DNA of 63,656 bases from an uncultured Eubacterium sp. (GTDB taxonomy: Bacteria; Bacillota; Clostridia; Lachnospirales; Lachnospiraceae). This document shows positions 34,328-42,938 of the stretch, piece by piece. The notes under the pieces were generated by a model, which did no database searches, was not told the DNA's origin, and was given only the letters and a program-made list of their open reading frames with translations. The stretch covers positions 1 through 63,656 of the forward strand of contig CAJTZX010000016.1 in assembly GCA_910584345.1 (NCBI GenBank), read 5' to 3'. Each line of letters begins with the position of its first letter. Within the stretch, counting starts at the first letter, position 1. The position numbers were made by a program, and so were the translations under genes.

Positions 34328-35023
34328 TTATTTGATATCTTCCATTTTATAACCGCGTCCCCAAACTACCTTTAAAAAACGCGGCTGTGCCGGATCATAT
34401 TCAATCTTTTCCCGCAAATGGCGAATATGTACCGCCACCGTATTTTCCGTTCCATAAGAAATATCCTTCCATACCTGCGTATAAATTTCATTTGGAGAAA
34501 ATACCTGGCCCGGATGCTCCATAAGCAGCTTTAAAATATCATACTCTGTCCGCGTTAAAGCGACCGGTTCCCCATCCAATGTCACTTCCTTAGATTTGTC
34601 GTCTAACTCAATGCCACCGATGCAAAGCTTATCCTCCCGCTGCTGCTTTCCTCCTCCCAGCTGCATATAACGGCGCAGCTGAGACTTTACCCTTGCCTGC
34701 AGCTCTACCGGATTAAAAGGCTTTGTCACATAATCATCCGCACCGACCGTAAGGCCCAGCACTTTATCCATATCTTCACTTTTTGCAGTCAGCAAAATAA
34801 CTGGCACATTGCTGCGTTCACGGATCTTAACCATCGTCTCAATGCCATCCATCTTGGGCATCATAATATCCATCAGCACGAGATGGATTTCTTCTTTTTG
34901 AATGACCTCCAAAGCCTCTTTGCCATTGTACGCCTCATATACCGTATATCCCTCACTGCTTAAATAAATGCGGACAGCTGATACGATATCTTTCTCATCA
35001 TCACAAACCAGAATATTGTACAT
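34328..35023 (-). CDS. OmpR/PhoB-family response regulator
   Basis: The ATG at 35023 has GGAGG five bases upstream; a TTG four codons earlier is possible but lacks spacing. The 231-residue product has a receiver domain (CDDEKDIVSA, phospho-Asp in LVLMDIMMPKMDG, Lys in DDYVTKPFNPVE) and a winged-helix DNA-binding domain (LTRTEYDILKLLMEHPGQVF, VAVHIRHLREKI, VWGRGYKME). It is VanR-like in sequence. It heads the operon with the histidine kinase directly downstream. No obvious target gene (transporter or wall gene) is adjacent. Confidence 0.94.
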   Translation of the reverse strand: MYNILVCDDEKDIVSAVRIYLSSEGYTVYEAYNGKEALEVIQKEEIHLVLMDIMMPKMDGIETMVKIRERSNVPVILLTAKSEDMDKVLGLTVGADDYVTKPFNPVELQARVKSQLRRYMQLGGGKQQREDKLCIGGIELDDKSKEVTLDGEPVALTRTEYDILKLLMEHPGQVFSPNEIYTQVWKDISYGTENTVAVHIRHLREKIEYDPAQPRFLKVVWGRGYKMEDIK

Positions 35024-35053
35024 AACTTCCTCCAACTATATCTGCATGTATGC

Positions 35054-35111
35054 AAAATAAAAAATCCGTCACATGCATTATGATTAATCACAATTACATT
35101 GTAACGGATTT
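35054..35111 (-). terminator. Terminator of the small gene at 35157
   Basis: AAATCCGTTACAATG and CATGTGACGGATTT pair imperfectly on the minus strand and run into TTTTTTATTTT. It separates the 82-residue gene from the response regulator gene. Confidence 0.8.
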
Positions 35112-35156
35112 ATTATGAAGTTCCAACTACTTAAAATCTTAAGACTTTTTTAATTT

Positions 35157-35405
35157 TTATCGGAAAAACCCACGCAGCCCTGTAATTTCTTTTGCCTTTT
35201 CATACAGCTGCTTTTCATTGGCCTTTAAATAAAATCTTAGCGAAGCCAGTTCTTTTTCCGTAAACCCTTTTGATTTCTCAATTTTCCCTCCCGGTATAAC
35301 CCCTTCTGCGAAATCCTTTTCGCCGTTTCTGGCAAACCGTACTTTTACAATTTTTGCATCTTTTTGTTTCATAATGCCTGTGTAAGTTAACGATACTTCC
35401 TCCAT
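35157..35405 (-). CDS. Small conserved-looking hypothetical protein
   Basis: The 82-residue product starts at an ATG with GGGAGG nine bases upstream. It reads MEEVSLTYTGIMKQKDAKIV, then VRFARNGEKDFAEGVIPGGK and a C-terminal helix rich in Lys and Leu ending GLRGFFR. There is no membrane segment. I do not recognise a family. It has its own terminator downstream and lies divergent from sigG, sharing about 170 bases of control region. Confidence 0.65.
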   Translation of the reverse strand: MEEVSLTYTGIMKQKDAKIVKVRFARNGEKDFAEGVIPGGKIEKSKGFTEKELASLRFYLKANEKQLYEKAKEITGLRGFFR

Positions 35406-35519
35406 GCCGCCTGACCTCCCTGTACTATGCGTATTGTATGTAATTGCTTATTTTATATATATCGGATAAACTTTTTTGTTTCTTAACGAAACCTTACTTC
35501 CTTTCGAACTCATTTTTTA

Positions 35520-35549
35520 TGAATAATTTTGGCAATATCGCGCATTCTT
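35520..35549 (+). promoter_or_regulatory. Sigma-G/F-type promoter of sigG
   Basis: TGAATA (35520-35525), a 17-base spacer and CATTCTT (35543-35549) match the forespore consensus TGAATA/CATACTA well. The start would fall near 35556, ten bases before the GGAGG of sigG. This suggests autoregulation or sigma-F control. Confidence 0.7.
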
Positions 35550-35576
35550 TTATTATCAATCATCCGGAGGTTAACT

Positions 35577-36359
35577 ATGGCTGTTTATAAAGTTGAAATC
35601 TGCGGCGTAAATACTGCAAAGCTGCCCGTATTAAAAGAATCAGAAAAAGAAGAATTGTTTAAAAGAATCAAACAGGGCGACCTGGATGCAAGAGAACAAT
35701 ACATTAATGGCAATCTGCGTCTTGTATTAAGTGTGATAAAACGTTTTTCCAATCATCATGAAAATGTGGACGACCTGTTTCAAATCGGCTGCATCGGACT
35801 TATTAAATCTATCGATAACTTCGATCCGACTATGGGGGTTAAATTTTCAACCTATGCCGTACCTATGATTATCGGTGAAGTGCGCCGTTACCTGCGTGAC
35901 AACAACAGCATCCGCGTCTCCCGCTCTTTGCGTGACAACGCCTACAAAGCCATACACGCAAAAGAAGTCCTCACACGCACCTCAAACCAGGAACCTACCT
36001 TAGATGAAATCGCTAAAGAAGCAGGACTTACCAAAGCCGAAATCGTATTCGCACTGGATGCGATCCAAACACCTGTAAGCCTATATGAACCAGTATATAC
36101 AGACGGCGGCGATACCTTATATGTCATGGACCAAATTTCAGATAAGAAAAATAAAGAATCCAAATGGATTGAATCGCTTTCCCTGTCTGACGCTATGAAA
36201 AGGCTCAACGACAGAGAAAATTATATTATTAAGCTTCGTTTTTTTGAAGGAAAAACACAGATGGAAGTCGCAGAAGAAATTCACATTTCCCAGGCCCAGG
36301 TATCCAGACTGGAAAAATCCGCACTAAAAAGCATGCAAAATTATCTGTCACTCACTTAA
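35577..36359 (+). CDS. sigG: RNA polymerase sporulation sigma factor SigG
   Basis: The start is the ATG at 35577, six bases after GGAGG, giving MAVYKVEICGVNTAKLPVLK, the hallmark SigG N-terminus; the frame upstream is not supported. The 260 residues include region 2 (VDDLFQIGCIGLIKSIDNFD, FSTYAVPMIIGEVRRYLRDN) and region 4 (AEEIHISQAQVSRLEKSAL). SigG directs late forespore transcription. In Bacillus and many Clostridia it directly follows sigE; here it is on the opposite strand and separated from sigE by three genes. A forespore-type promoter lies upstream. Confidence 0.95.
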   Translation: MAVYKVEICGVNTAKLPVLKESEKEELFKRIKQGDLDAREQYINGNLRLVLSVIKRFSNHHENVDDLFQIGCIGLIKSIDNFDPTMGVKFSTYAVPMIIGEVRRYLRDNNSIRVSRSLRDNAYKAIHAKEVLTRTSNQEPTLDEIAKEAGLTKAEIVFALDAIQTPVSLYEPVYTDGGDTLYVMDQISDKKNKESKWIESLSLSDAMKRLNDRENYIIKLRFFEGKTQMEVAEEIHISQAQVSRLEKSALKSMQNYLSLT

Positions 36360-36370
36360 TTTCCATGTTC

Positions 36371-36405
36371 CATATCATGCACCTGATTCAAAGGTGCATG
36401 ATATG
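36371..36405. terminator. Bidirectional hairpin after sigG
   Basis: CATATCATGCACCT pairs perfectly with AGGTGCATGATATG (14 bp) between the convergent sigG and DUF2200 genes. The U-runs are weak on both sides. Confidence 0.7.
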
Positions 36406-36409
36406 TATT

Positions 36410-36769
36410 CTAACGCTGTTTCCTATTCAAAATTTTATCCATGCTTTTTCCTTTTGCAAGCTCATCTACTAATTTGTCCAAACAACGAATCGCGCGCATC
36501 AGAGGATCTTCTATACTCTCTACCCTAACCCCGCAGACCACGCCTTTGACCAATTCCATTTTTTCATTTAACGCCGGGGCGTTCTGAAAAAACTGCGCAT
36601 AAGTAAGCGAACCGCCAAGCATTTCATCCAAGTTCTCCCTGCTGTATCCGGTTAACCAGCATGTTACCTCATCCACTTCTTCCCGCGTTCGGCCTTTTTT
36701 TACCGCTTTGTTTATAAGAAGCTGGTAAACTTTTGAAACGTCCATCCCAAATATTTTTTCACTACTCAT
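36410..36769 (-). CDS. DUF2200-family protein
   Basis: The 119-residue product matches DUF2200: IFGMDVSKVYQLLINKAVKK, GRTREEVDEVTCWLTGYSRE, and VVCGVRVESIEDPLMRAIRC LDK near the end. It is a small soluble protein of unknown function found in many bacteria. It begins 16 bases after the D,D-carboxypeptidase gene on the same strand, so both are probably co-transcribed. The ATG has a GGAAG site. Nothing in the sequence indicates an enzymatic motif beyond the conserved Trp-Leu-Thr-Gly-Tyr segment. Confidence 0.85.
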   Translation of the reverse strand: MSSEKIFGMDVSKVYQLLINKAVKKGRTREEVDEVTCWLTGYSRENLDEMLGGSLTYAQFFQNAPALNEKMELVKGVVCGVRVESIEDPLMRAIRCLDKLVDELAKGKSMDKILNRKQR

Positions 36770-36785
36770 AAAAATTCCTTCCAGC

Positions 36786-37991
36786 TTACTTCCGATTTGA
36801 AAAGCGTTTATAAATTTTCACATGGTCGTAAATGCATTTCCAGCTTCCTGGTGCATCTGCGGTTACACAAATATAATTTCTTTTTTTGTCATCTGCTCCG
36901 TAACTGACTGCACAATTGCCTGCTTCGGTCACGTAACCTGTCTTGGCGCCCAAAACTTCCCCTCCGGTATCTTTATCTTCGATTCTGCGTAGAAACCAGT
37001 TTGATAACAGAATCCCTTCGGGATGTTTTTTATTTTTTGCAGTTGTATAAGTGCGGGCAGACAATACGTTTCGGCATAATTCATTTTCAAACGCAGCTTC
37101 CATAATGGCTGCCATATCCAAAATCGTACAATAATGTTTTTCATCATAGATACCGACACAATTGGTAAAATGAGCTGTTTTAGATAACCCCAGCTCCTCC
37201 AGTTTTGCGTTCATCAGCTTTACAAACGCTTCCTGCGATCCAGACACATATTCTGCCAGTCCTATTGCGGCATCCGCGCCGGATGGAAGTATCGTTCCGT
37301 ACAAAAGATCCCTAACGGTAACCTTTTCACCGATCTGAAATCCTGCCACACTGCACTCATTCACATAACAATAATCGGTAATCTCTACAGTTATTTTAAA
37401 TTTTTCGTCTAAATCAGCTGGCTCCAACTGTTCTACCGCAGTCAGCAGTGTCAGTACTTTTGTCATAGAAGCAGGTACAATCCGCTCCTTTTCATCTTTG
37501 CACGCCAGAATTGTCTTATGGTCCGTATCTACTAATACTGCATGGCTGCTTAATATCCCTTTGCCAAGTGTTCTTGTATTTTCCTGATATTGATAAATAC
37601 TGCCACTATTTTCCTTAACTGATACTGACGTTTGCTGATCTGTTTTATCCTGACCGGCTTCCTTATCTGATACTAACGTTTGCTGATCTGTTTCATCCTG
37701 ACTAGCTGTCTGCTGACTTTGGTTCAGATTTTTTTCTTCATTCGTCACTACTGTAGAAGGTTCTGTTGAAGTATTTGGCACTGCGCCTGCGACATCCTGC
37801 CGTCCCTGTTTTTCTTTTTTGTCCCGCACACCTACGGTAAACAGTACAACCGCTAATATAGCTGCTATTACAAATACACCAAGCAATATTTTCTGAATCA
37901 ACACCTGTCGTCTTCTTTTTGCCCGGCGCTGTTCTTTTTCTTGAAGAATTTGCAGCCAGCTCATGTCGTCTTCTTTTCTCAGATCACCCAT
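36786..37991 (-). CDS. D-alanyl-D-alanine carboxypeptidase (class C LMW PBP)
   Basis: This 401-residue serine peptidase trims terminal D-alanine from peptidoglycan stems. The active-site set is SMTKVLTLL (Ser-x-x-Lys), SGADAAIGL (where the usual SGN is SGA) and KTGYVTEAGNC. A single N-terminal membrane helix (about 32-52: LGVFVIAAILAVVLFTVGV) anchors it, with a Gln/Thr/Asp-rich linker to about 150. That linker contains an imperfect 16-residue tandem repeat (DETDQQTLVSDKEAGQ then DKTDQQTSVSVKENSG), from a 48-base DNA repeat at 37621-37704. The first ATG has AAGGAGGA. DacF/DacB-type sporulation roles are possible since it sits between sigE and sigG. Confidence 0.88.
   Translation of the reverse strand: MGDLRKEDDMSWLQILQEKEQRRAKRRRQVLIQKILLGVFVIAAILAVVLFTVGVRDKKEKQGRQDVAGAVPNTSTEPSTVVTNEEKNLNQSQQTASQDETDQQTLVSDKEAGQDKTDQQTSVSVKENSGSIYQYQENTRTLGKGILSSHAVLVDTDHKTILACKDEKERIVPASMTKVLTLLTAVEQLEPADLDEKFKITVEITDYCYVNECSVAGFQIGEKVTVRDLLYGTILPSGADAAIGLAEYVSGSQEAFVKLMNAKLEELGLSKTAHFTNCVGIYDEKHYCTILDMAAIMEAAFENELCRNVLSARTYTTAKNKKHPEGILLSNWFLRRIEDKDTGGEVLGAKTGYVTEAGNCAVSYGADDKKRNYICVTADAPGSWKCIYDHVKIYKRFSNRK
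37621..37704. repeat. 48-bp imperfect tandem repeat in the carboxypeptidase linker
   Basis: GATACTGACGTTTGCTGATC (37621) and GATACTAACGTTTGCTGATC (37669) begin two copies 48 bases apart that match over about 36 bases. They encode the extracellular spacer and keep the frame. Confidence 0.8.
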
Positions 37992-38036
37992 ATCATCCTC
38001 CTTTGTAGCTTCAAATGCATTTCTTGTATTTTTATG

Positions 38037-39638
38037 TTATTTACTCCACTTATCACACAACGCATTTATCTGATCGGCAAATTTAGCCAATTCTTTGTTC
38101 GGCCTGCCCTCCAGCTTATGAATCAGCCCAAGCAGACGTTCTCCGGCTGCCAACAGCCTTGCAAAGATATTCGTAGACGCCTTGGAAGACTTCGCACGTT
38201 TCATTGTACGCTGTCTCTGCCCCTGCTTGATCTGTGCACCTGTCAGCAGATCATATGTATCTCCACTGTAAGGAGCCTGTGCATCATAACCAAACGTGTG
38301 ATGTAAATGTGCTGCAAACGCATCTGTATTCGTATCTTCCCCATGTACGATAAAAAACTTCGGCGCACATTGTGCAAACGCACCTGCCCAATGTGTCAAT
38401 TGGTCTTTATCCGCATGACCGCTGATACCTGGCAGATTTAATATTTTTGCATTTACTTCTACGGTTTCACCAAACAACCGCACTTGTTTTGCACCATTTA
38501 ATAACATATTGCCAAGCGTTCCAGGCACCTGAAATCCTACAAATATAATCGTAGAATCCTTACGCCACAGATTATGTTTTAAATGATGCCGTATCCTTCC
38601 TGCTTCACACATCCCTGAAGCTGACAAAATCACAACCGGCTTTTTGATAAAATTGATCGACTTTGACTCCTCACTCGTTACAGAAGTCTTTAATCCTTCA
38701 AAACGCAGCGGATTGATGCCAGAAGCAATCATCTCCTTAGCCTCTTCGTTAAAACAGACCGCATTATTTTTATGAAATACGTTTGTCGCTTCTACGGATA
38801 GCGGACTGTCTACATACACTTCAAAATCCTCAAATCCCGGCAGCAAATGCTCTGATTTAATCCGGCGCATAAAAAACAACAGCTCTTGTGTTCGGCCTAC
38901 GGAAAACGCAGGAATCACAACATTTCCGCCGCGGATAAACGTTTCTTTAATAACTTCTGCAAGCGTAACCGCATAATCCGGCGGAGCAGCATGAAGCTTA
39001 TTGCCATATGTAGATTCCATAATGACATAATCCGCGTCTTTGATATATTCTGGATTTCGAATGAGCGGGCGGTTTCCTGTGCCAATATCACCGGAAAACA
39101 CAAGCTTTTTCGTCTGCTCCTCCTCTGTCACCCACAATTCAATACTGGAAGAACCAAGCAAATGGCCGGCGTCTACAAAACGCACTTTCACATTTTCATT
39201 CACTTCGATCTGCGCATCATATTCACATGGAATGAAATGTTCCAATACCCCGATAGCATCATCCATATCATATAACGGCGTTACTTCAGGATTACCTGCA
39301 CGCCTTGCCTTACGGTTTTTCCATTCAGCTTCAAACATCTGAATATGCGCACTGTCTTTTAGCATAATGTTACACAGCTCACAAGTAGCCTTTGTAGCAA
39401 AGATTTGCCCCCGGAACCCATGGCTGTATAAAAGCGGCAACAGTCCTGAATGATCTATATGGGCATGTGTCACAAACACATAATCAATAGCCCCCGCATT
39501 CACCGGTATTTCCTGATTGACATACAAATCTGGCCCCTGTTCCATTCCGCAGTCAACGAGCATATTTTTTCCGGCAGATTGTATAAAATGACAGCTTCCG
39601 GTCACCTCGTGTGCAGCTCCTAGAAATTCTAACAACAT
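38037..39638 (-). CDS. Beta-CASP metallo-beta-lactamase-fold RNA-processing-type hydrolase
   Basis: The start ATG at 39638 has GGGAG eight bases upstream (533 residues). The metallo-beta-lactamase motif THAHIDHSG is present, with further metal ligands in FVDAGHLLGSSS and FSGDIGTG. A beta-CASP insert follows (VVIPAFSVGRTQELLF), then GISGHADKDQLTHWAG and FIVHGEDTN. This is the CPSF/Ysh1-like group, annotated as RNA-specificity-domain MBL hydrolases; bacterial members are presumed nucleases but are poorly tested. The C-terminal 60 residues are basic and helical. It is monocistronic between sigE and the carboxypeptidase gene. Confidence 0.88.
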   Translation of the reverse strand: MLLEFLGAAHEVTGSCHFIQSAGKNMLVDCGMEQGPDLYVNQEIPVNAGAIDYVFVTHAHIDHSGLLPLLYSHGFRGQIFATKATCELCNIMLKDSAHIQMFEAEWKNRKARRAGNPEVTPLYDMDDAIGVLEHFIPCEYDAQIEVNENVKVRFVDAGHLLGSSSIELWVTEEEQTKKLVFSGDIGTGNRPLIRNPEYIKDADYVIMESTYGNKLHAAPPDYAVTLAEVIKETFIRGGNVVIPAFSVGRTQELLFFMRRIKSEHLLPGFEDFEVYVDSPLSVEATNVFHKNNAVCFNEEAKEMIASGINPLRFEGLKTSVTSEESKSINFIKKPVVILSASGMCEAGRIRHHLKHNLWRKDSTIIFVGFQVPGTLGNMLLNGAKQVRLFGETVEVNAKILNLPGISGHADKDQLTHWAGAFAQCAPKFFIVHGEDTNTDAFAAHLHHTFGYDAQAPYSGDTYDLLTGAQIKQGQRQRTMKRAKSSKASTNIFARLLAAGERLLGLIHKLEGRPNKELAKFADQINALCDKWSK

Positions 39639-39766
39639 AATACCATCTCCCTTCTTTAGCATTAAGAACCCCGCTCTTCATCTGATAGTCATCTCTTTTG
39701 AAACAAACTCTGCCTCATCTAAATCTAAGTATACACAAAAACATTCCAAACCGCAACAACAATCAT

Positions 39767-40507
39767 TTATTCAAACCTCACAATCTCTTTGCGCAGCCTT
39801 TTCATAATCTTTTTCTCCAGCCTTGAAATATATGACTGAGAAATACCTAAAAGATCTGCCACTTCCTTTTGCGTCATCTCATTTCCTTCCGGCGTATTAT
39901 ATCCAAAACGCAGTTCCACAATCATTTTTTCCCTGCCTGAGAGCTGTTCTACTGCATTGTGCAGCAATTTTTTTTCTACTTCTGATTCCATATCTTTGGA
40001 AATAATATCGTCTTCCGTTCCAAGAATATCGGATAGCAGCAGTTCATTCCCATCCCAGTCTACATTCAAAGGCTCATCGATGGACACTTCCAGCTTTGTT
40101 TTACTCGTCCTGCGCAGATGCATCAAAATCTCATTTTCAATACAACGTGAAGCATAGGTAGCCAGCTTAATATTTTTCGTTGGGTTAAATGTATTAATCG
40201 CCTTGATAAGTCCGATCGTCCCAATAGAAATTAAATCTTCTACGCCGACTCCGGTATTATCAAATTTTTTAGCTATGTATACGACAAGCCGCAAATTGTG
40301 CTCGATCAAAAGGCTTTTTGCTTCCTCTGTTTCCCGGCCTTCTCCTGACAGTTTTTCAATACAGGCGTTTTCCTGCTCCGGTTCTAAAGGTGATGGCAGG
40401 ACATCCGCACCGCCAATATACCATACTTCCTGTTCCGGTTCCTCCAGATTTAGTAAATAACGAAATGTCCCAATCATCCTTTGTACAATGTTATCCATTC
40501 TATTCAT
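39767..40507 (-). CDS. sigE: RNA polymerase sporulation sigma factor SigE (pro-form)
   Basis: The mother-cell sigma factor is made as a pro-protein whose N-terminus is removed by SpoIIGA. The 246 residues include the pro-sequence (about 1-27, MNRMDNIVQRMIGTFRYLLN), region 2 (HNLRLVVYIAKKFDNTGVGV, DLISIGTIGLIKAINTFNPT) and region 4 (EVADLLGISQSYISRLEKKI). The ATG has GGAGG five bases upstream, and the gene overlaps the end of spoIIGA by eight bases, so the protease and its substrate are translationally coupled as in other spore formers. SigG, usually the next gene, lies 3.4 kb away on the other strand. Confidence 0.96.
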   Translation of the reverse strand: MNRMDNIVQRMIGTFRYLLNLEEPEQEVWYIGGADVLPSPLEPEQENACIEKLSGEGRETEEAKSLLIEHNLRLVVYIAKKFDNTGVGVEDLISIGTIGLIKAINTFNPTKNIKLATYASRCIENEILMHLRRTSKTKLEVSIDEPLNVDWDGNELLLSDILGTEDDIISKDMESEVEKKLLHNAVEQLSGREKMIVELRFGYNTPEGNEMTQKEVADLLGISQSYISRLEKKIMKRLRKEIVRFE

Positions 40508-41327
40508 ATCTTCCTCCTATTAGATTTTCTTGTGGATTTATAATCATCTGATATGTCTTTTTGTCAAACATTGTATGGTCTGCCAACCCTAACACAGCTT
40601 TTTTTATACTTCTGGTCTGATTTTCATATACAAAATTTAATTCCTCAATCGTAACTGCCTCTAATAACCCATGCCTGCAGCCTAAGGATTCATATGGAAT
40701 AAGCCGTACACTGTCTGGCGTTCCATATGCCATCTCGTATATCTGTCTGTCAATCATATTGACTGATTTTCCTGTATACGGATCTGTCAAAAGATTGCCG
40801 CTGTCTGAAAGCGCCTGCAGTTTTAGATACTTTCCATTTTGGATTAATTCAGCCGTTAAATAACGGATACGGTTTTTAAGCTGCTTTCTCCACCACAGAG
40901 CAAAAAAAAGTAATAGCACAAGCGCCGCACATACTGCAAACTCGTAATTAAAAAAACCTTCTCCTCCTGCAAACAACCATTCTGTGATTCCTCCGATCAT
41001 CAAGAACGCAAAATAACTAATACATAAATCGGAAAAAAAATCCTGTTTTGATTTTTCTCTAAAAGTAAATAACAAAACGGCAGGATTTATAAGAAAGTGT
41101 ACCGTCAAAAGATAAGAAGCCGGACTGCCTAACGCCACAAAAGTCAGACAACTCCCTAGTGTTCCTATGAATGCGCCTAATATAATACGATATGCCCGAA
41201 CACTCCTCTTTCGGAATATATTTACCGCTAACAACGCTGCCAGGTCCGCAAAAAAATTATTTGCAGCCAGTACGTCTATGTAAACTTCATAGATTGCACC
41301 CACCTCCGTATCGATATTCCAGAACAA
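40500..41327 (-). CDS. spoIIGA: Sigma-E processing peptidase SpoIIGA
   Basis: SpoIIGA is a membrane aspartic protease that activates pro-sigma-E after asymmetric division. The N-terminal half has five membrane helices (from AANNFFADLAALLAVNIF to AVCAALVLLLFFALWW) and the C-terminal half carries the catalytic LQALSDSGNLLTDPYTG with the DSGN motif. Start choice is unclear. A TTG at 41327 has GAGGA four bases upstream (275 residues). The family usually begins Met-Tyr-Glu-Val-Tyr, and that Met position is an ATC (41292-41294) with a perfect GGAGG eight bases upstream. The gene overlaps sigE by eight bases. Confidence 0.92.
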   Translation of the reverse strand: MFWNIDTEVGAIYEVYIDVLAANNFFADLAALLAVNIFRKRSVRAYRIILGAFIGTLGSCLTFVALGSPASYLLTVHFLINPAVLLFTFREKSKQDFFSDLCISYFAFLMIGGITEWLFAGGEGFFNYEFAVCAALVLLLFFALWWRKQLKNRIRYLTAELIQNGKYLKLQALSDSGNLLTDPYTGKSVNMIDRQIYEMAYGTPDSVRLIPYESLGCRHGLLEAVTIEELNFVYENQTRSIKKAVLGLADHTMFDKKTYQMIINPQENLIGGRYE

Positions 41328-41359
41328 TAGTTCCTCTGTTTTTATTTTGTTCTATATTC

Positions 41360-41392
41360 ATTTTATTCTATAAAGATGCAGAAAAATGTCAA
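41360..41392 (-). promoter_or_regulatory. Long-spacer promoter of spoIIGA-sigE
   Basis: TTGACA (41387-41392) is 21 bases from TAAAAT (41360-41365). The B. subtilis spoIIG promoter is known for a similar long spacer and Spo0A activation. TTTGACA here differs by one base from a 0A box core (TTCGACA). Confidence 0.6.
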
Positions 41393-41434
41393 ACTTTCCA
41401 GTTTATCAAGATAAAAGCAGATTTAATTTCACAC

Positions 41435-41480
41435 AAAAAAACTGCTCAGATTCAGGAAATCTTTCCATAATCCAAGCAGT
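41435..41480 (-). terminator. Terminator of ftsZ
   Basis: ACTGCTTGGATT pairs with AATCTGAGCAGT on the minus strand, followed by seven T residues, 65 bases past the ftsZ stop. Confidence 0.85.
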
Positions 41481-41545
41481 CTTAACTTTTGTAATAAATA
41501 TCACCATTATTTTTATGTACCAAAACCAAAATACTGTGAAACATC

Positions 41546-42787
41546 TTACTTTTTCGGATTCTGCAGGAAACCCGGAATCTTAATATCCTTTACCGGAACT
41601 GTACTTTCCGGCTTCTTAGGTTTGTTAATTCCATATACATTCTGCTGAGGCATTGTATTCGTTCCTGCCCCCGCTGTATGCATACCGGAAAATCCTCCCG
41701 CAGAAGCCTGTCCTTGCGTTGCTGTTGTACTTGGACGTCCCGGAAACGGAGTTGCCACAGTACGATTGCCGCCGCCTGCATTTTGATATTTCATTCCTGA
41801 CATACCAGGCATCAGGGATGGCTTTGGCTTGTCCTCAACATCTTCAATTCCAGTTGCGATAACTGTAATGGTTGCTTCATCCGATCTGGATTCATCATAC
41901 TTCGCCCCAAATATAATATTTGCATTCTCACCTACAAGATCACGCACATATCCTACCGCGTCATTTGCATCCAACAGGGAAATCGCTCCAGATATATTAA
42001 TAATCACATGTGTAGCCCCACAAATATCTGTATCCAACAGTGGAGAAGAAACAGCCAGTTTCACAGCTTCAATTGCTTTTTCGTCGCCTTTTGCCATACC
42101 AATACCGATATGCGCCAGACCCTTGTCCTTCATAACCGTCTGCACATCGGCAAAGTCCAGATTAATCAAAGCCGGCAAATTAATCAGGTCTGTAATCCCC
42201 TGTACACCCTGCTGCAACACCTCATCCGCTTTTTTCAGCGCATCCGGCATCGTAGTCCTGCGGTCTACAATTTCTAACAGCTTGTCATTCGGAATGACAA
42301 TCAGCGTATCTACCCCCTGTTTTAAACGCTCAATTCCTGAAATGGCATTTACCATACGCGCCTTAGCCTCAAAAGTAAACGGCTTTGTAACAACCCCTAC
42401 GGTCAATATTCCCTTTTCTTTTGCAATCTTTGCTACAACTGGCGCCGCTCCTGTTCCGGTTCCGCCGCCCATACCGCACGTAACAAAGATCATATCTGCC
42501 CCTTCTACGACTGAAGATAACTCATCAGCGCTTTCCTCTGCTGCTTTCATGCCCACTTCCGGATCTGCTCCTGCACCTAGTCCCTTTGTCAGCTTTTCTC
42601 CGATCTGAATTAATGTAGGTGCTTTGCAAAGCATTAAAGCCTGTTTATCTGTATTTACTCCGACAAATTCTACTCCGCCGATATTTTCATCAATCATTCT
42701 ATTTACTGCATTGTTACCTGCACCACCAACCCCGATAACAATGATCTTCGCACTGGAATCTGCTTCTGTTGTTGTAATCTCAAGCAA
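41546..42787 (-). CDS. ftsZ: Cell division protein FtsZ
   Basis: FtsZ is the tubulin-like GTPase that forms the division ring. The 413 residues include VIGVGGAGNNAVNRMI, the GTP signature GMGGGTGTGAAPVVAKIA, and the synergy-loop region NLDFADVQTVM. A Gly/Ala/Gln-rich linker (about 315-385) leads to the C-terminal binding peptide KDIKIPGFLQNPKK. I place the start at a TTG (42787), seven bases after AAGGAGG, which gives the usual clostridial MLEI-type N-terminus; the frame upstream has no ribosome site. It has its own promoter and terminator although it is the last gene of the dcw run. Confidence 0.96.
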   Translation of the reverse strand: MLEITTTEADSSAKIIVIGVGGAGNNAVNRMIDENIGGVEFVGVNTDKQALMLCKAPTLIQIGEKLTKGLGAGADPEVGMKAAEESADELSSVVEGADMIFVTCGMGGGTGTGAAPVVAKIAKEKGILTVGVVTKPFTFEAKARMVNAISGIERLKQGVDTLIVIPNDKLLEIVDRRTTMPDALKKADEVLQQGVQGITDLINLPALINLDFADVQTVMKDKGLAHIGIGMAKGDEKAIEAVKLAVSSPLLDTDICGATHVIINISGAISLLDANDAVGYVRDLVGENANIIFGAKYDESRSDEATITVIATGIEDVEDKPKPSLMPGMSGMKYQNAGGGNRTVATPFPGRPSTTATQGQASAGGFSGMHTAGAGTNTMPQQNVYGINKPKKPESTVPVKDIKIPGFLQNPKK

Positions 42788-42861
42788 AGGTAATACCTCC
42801 TTAATGATATATGATCCTGTGTCTGTATTTCCCTGACACAAAATATAACTCTCTGCATTAT

Positions 42862-42890
42862 ATAATATTATTTTTTTCGCATGAAATCAA
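42862..42890 (-). promoter_or_regulatory. Promoter of ftsZ
   Basis: TTGATT (42885-42890), 17 bases, TATTAT (42862-42867) on the minus strand. The -35 box lies within one arm of an inverted repeat (ATGAAATCAA at 42881-42890, TTGATTTCAT at 42919-42928) that could be an operator. Confidence 0.65.
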
Positions 42891-42938
42891 CCAATTTTTG
42901 AAAAAATATGAAAATTTATTGATTTCATGTTTTTCTTC

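Noticed and set aside
37621..37704. CRISPR-like repeat
   Set aside because: Two 48-bp copies inside a coding linker without spacers; it is a protein repeat.
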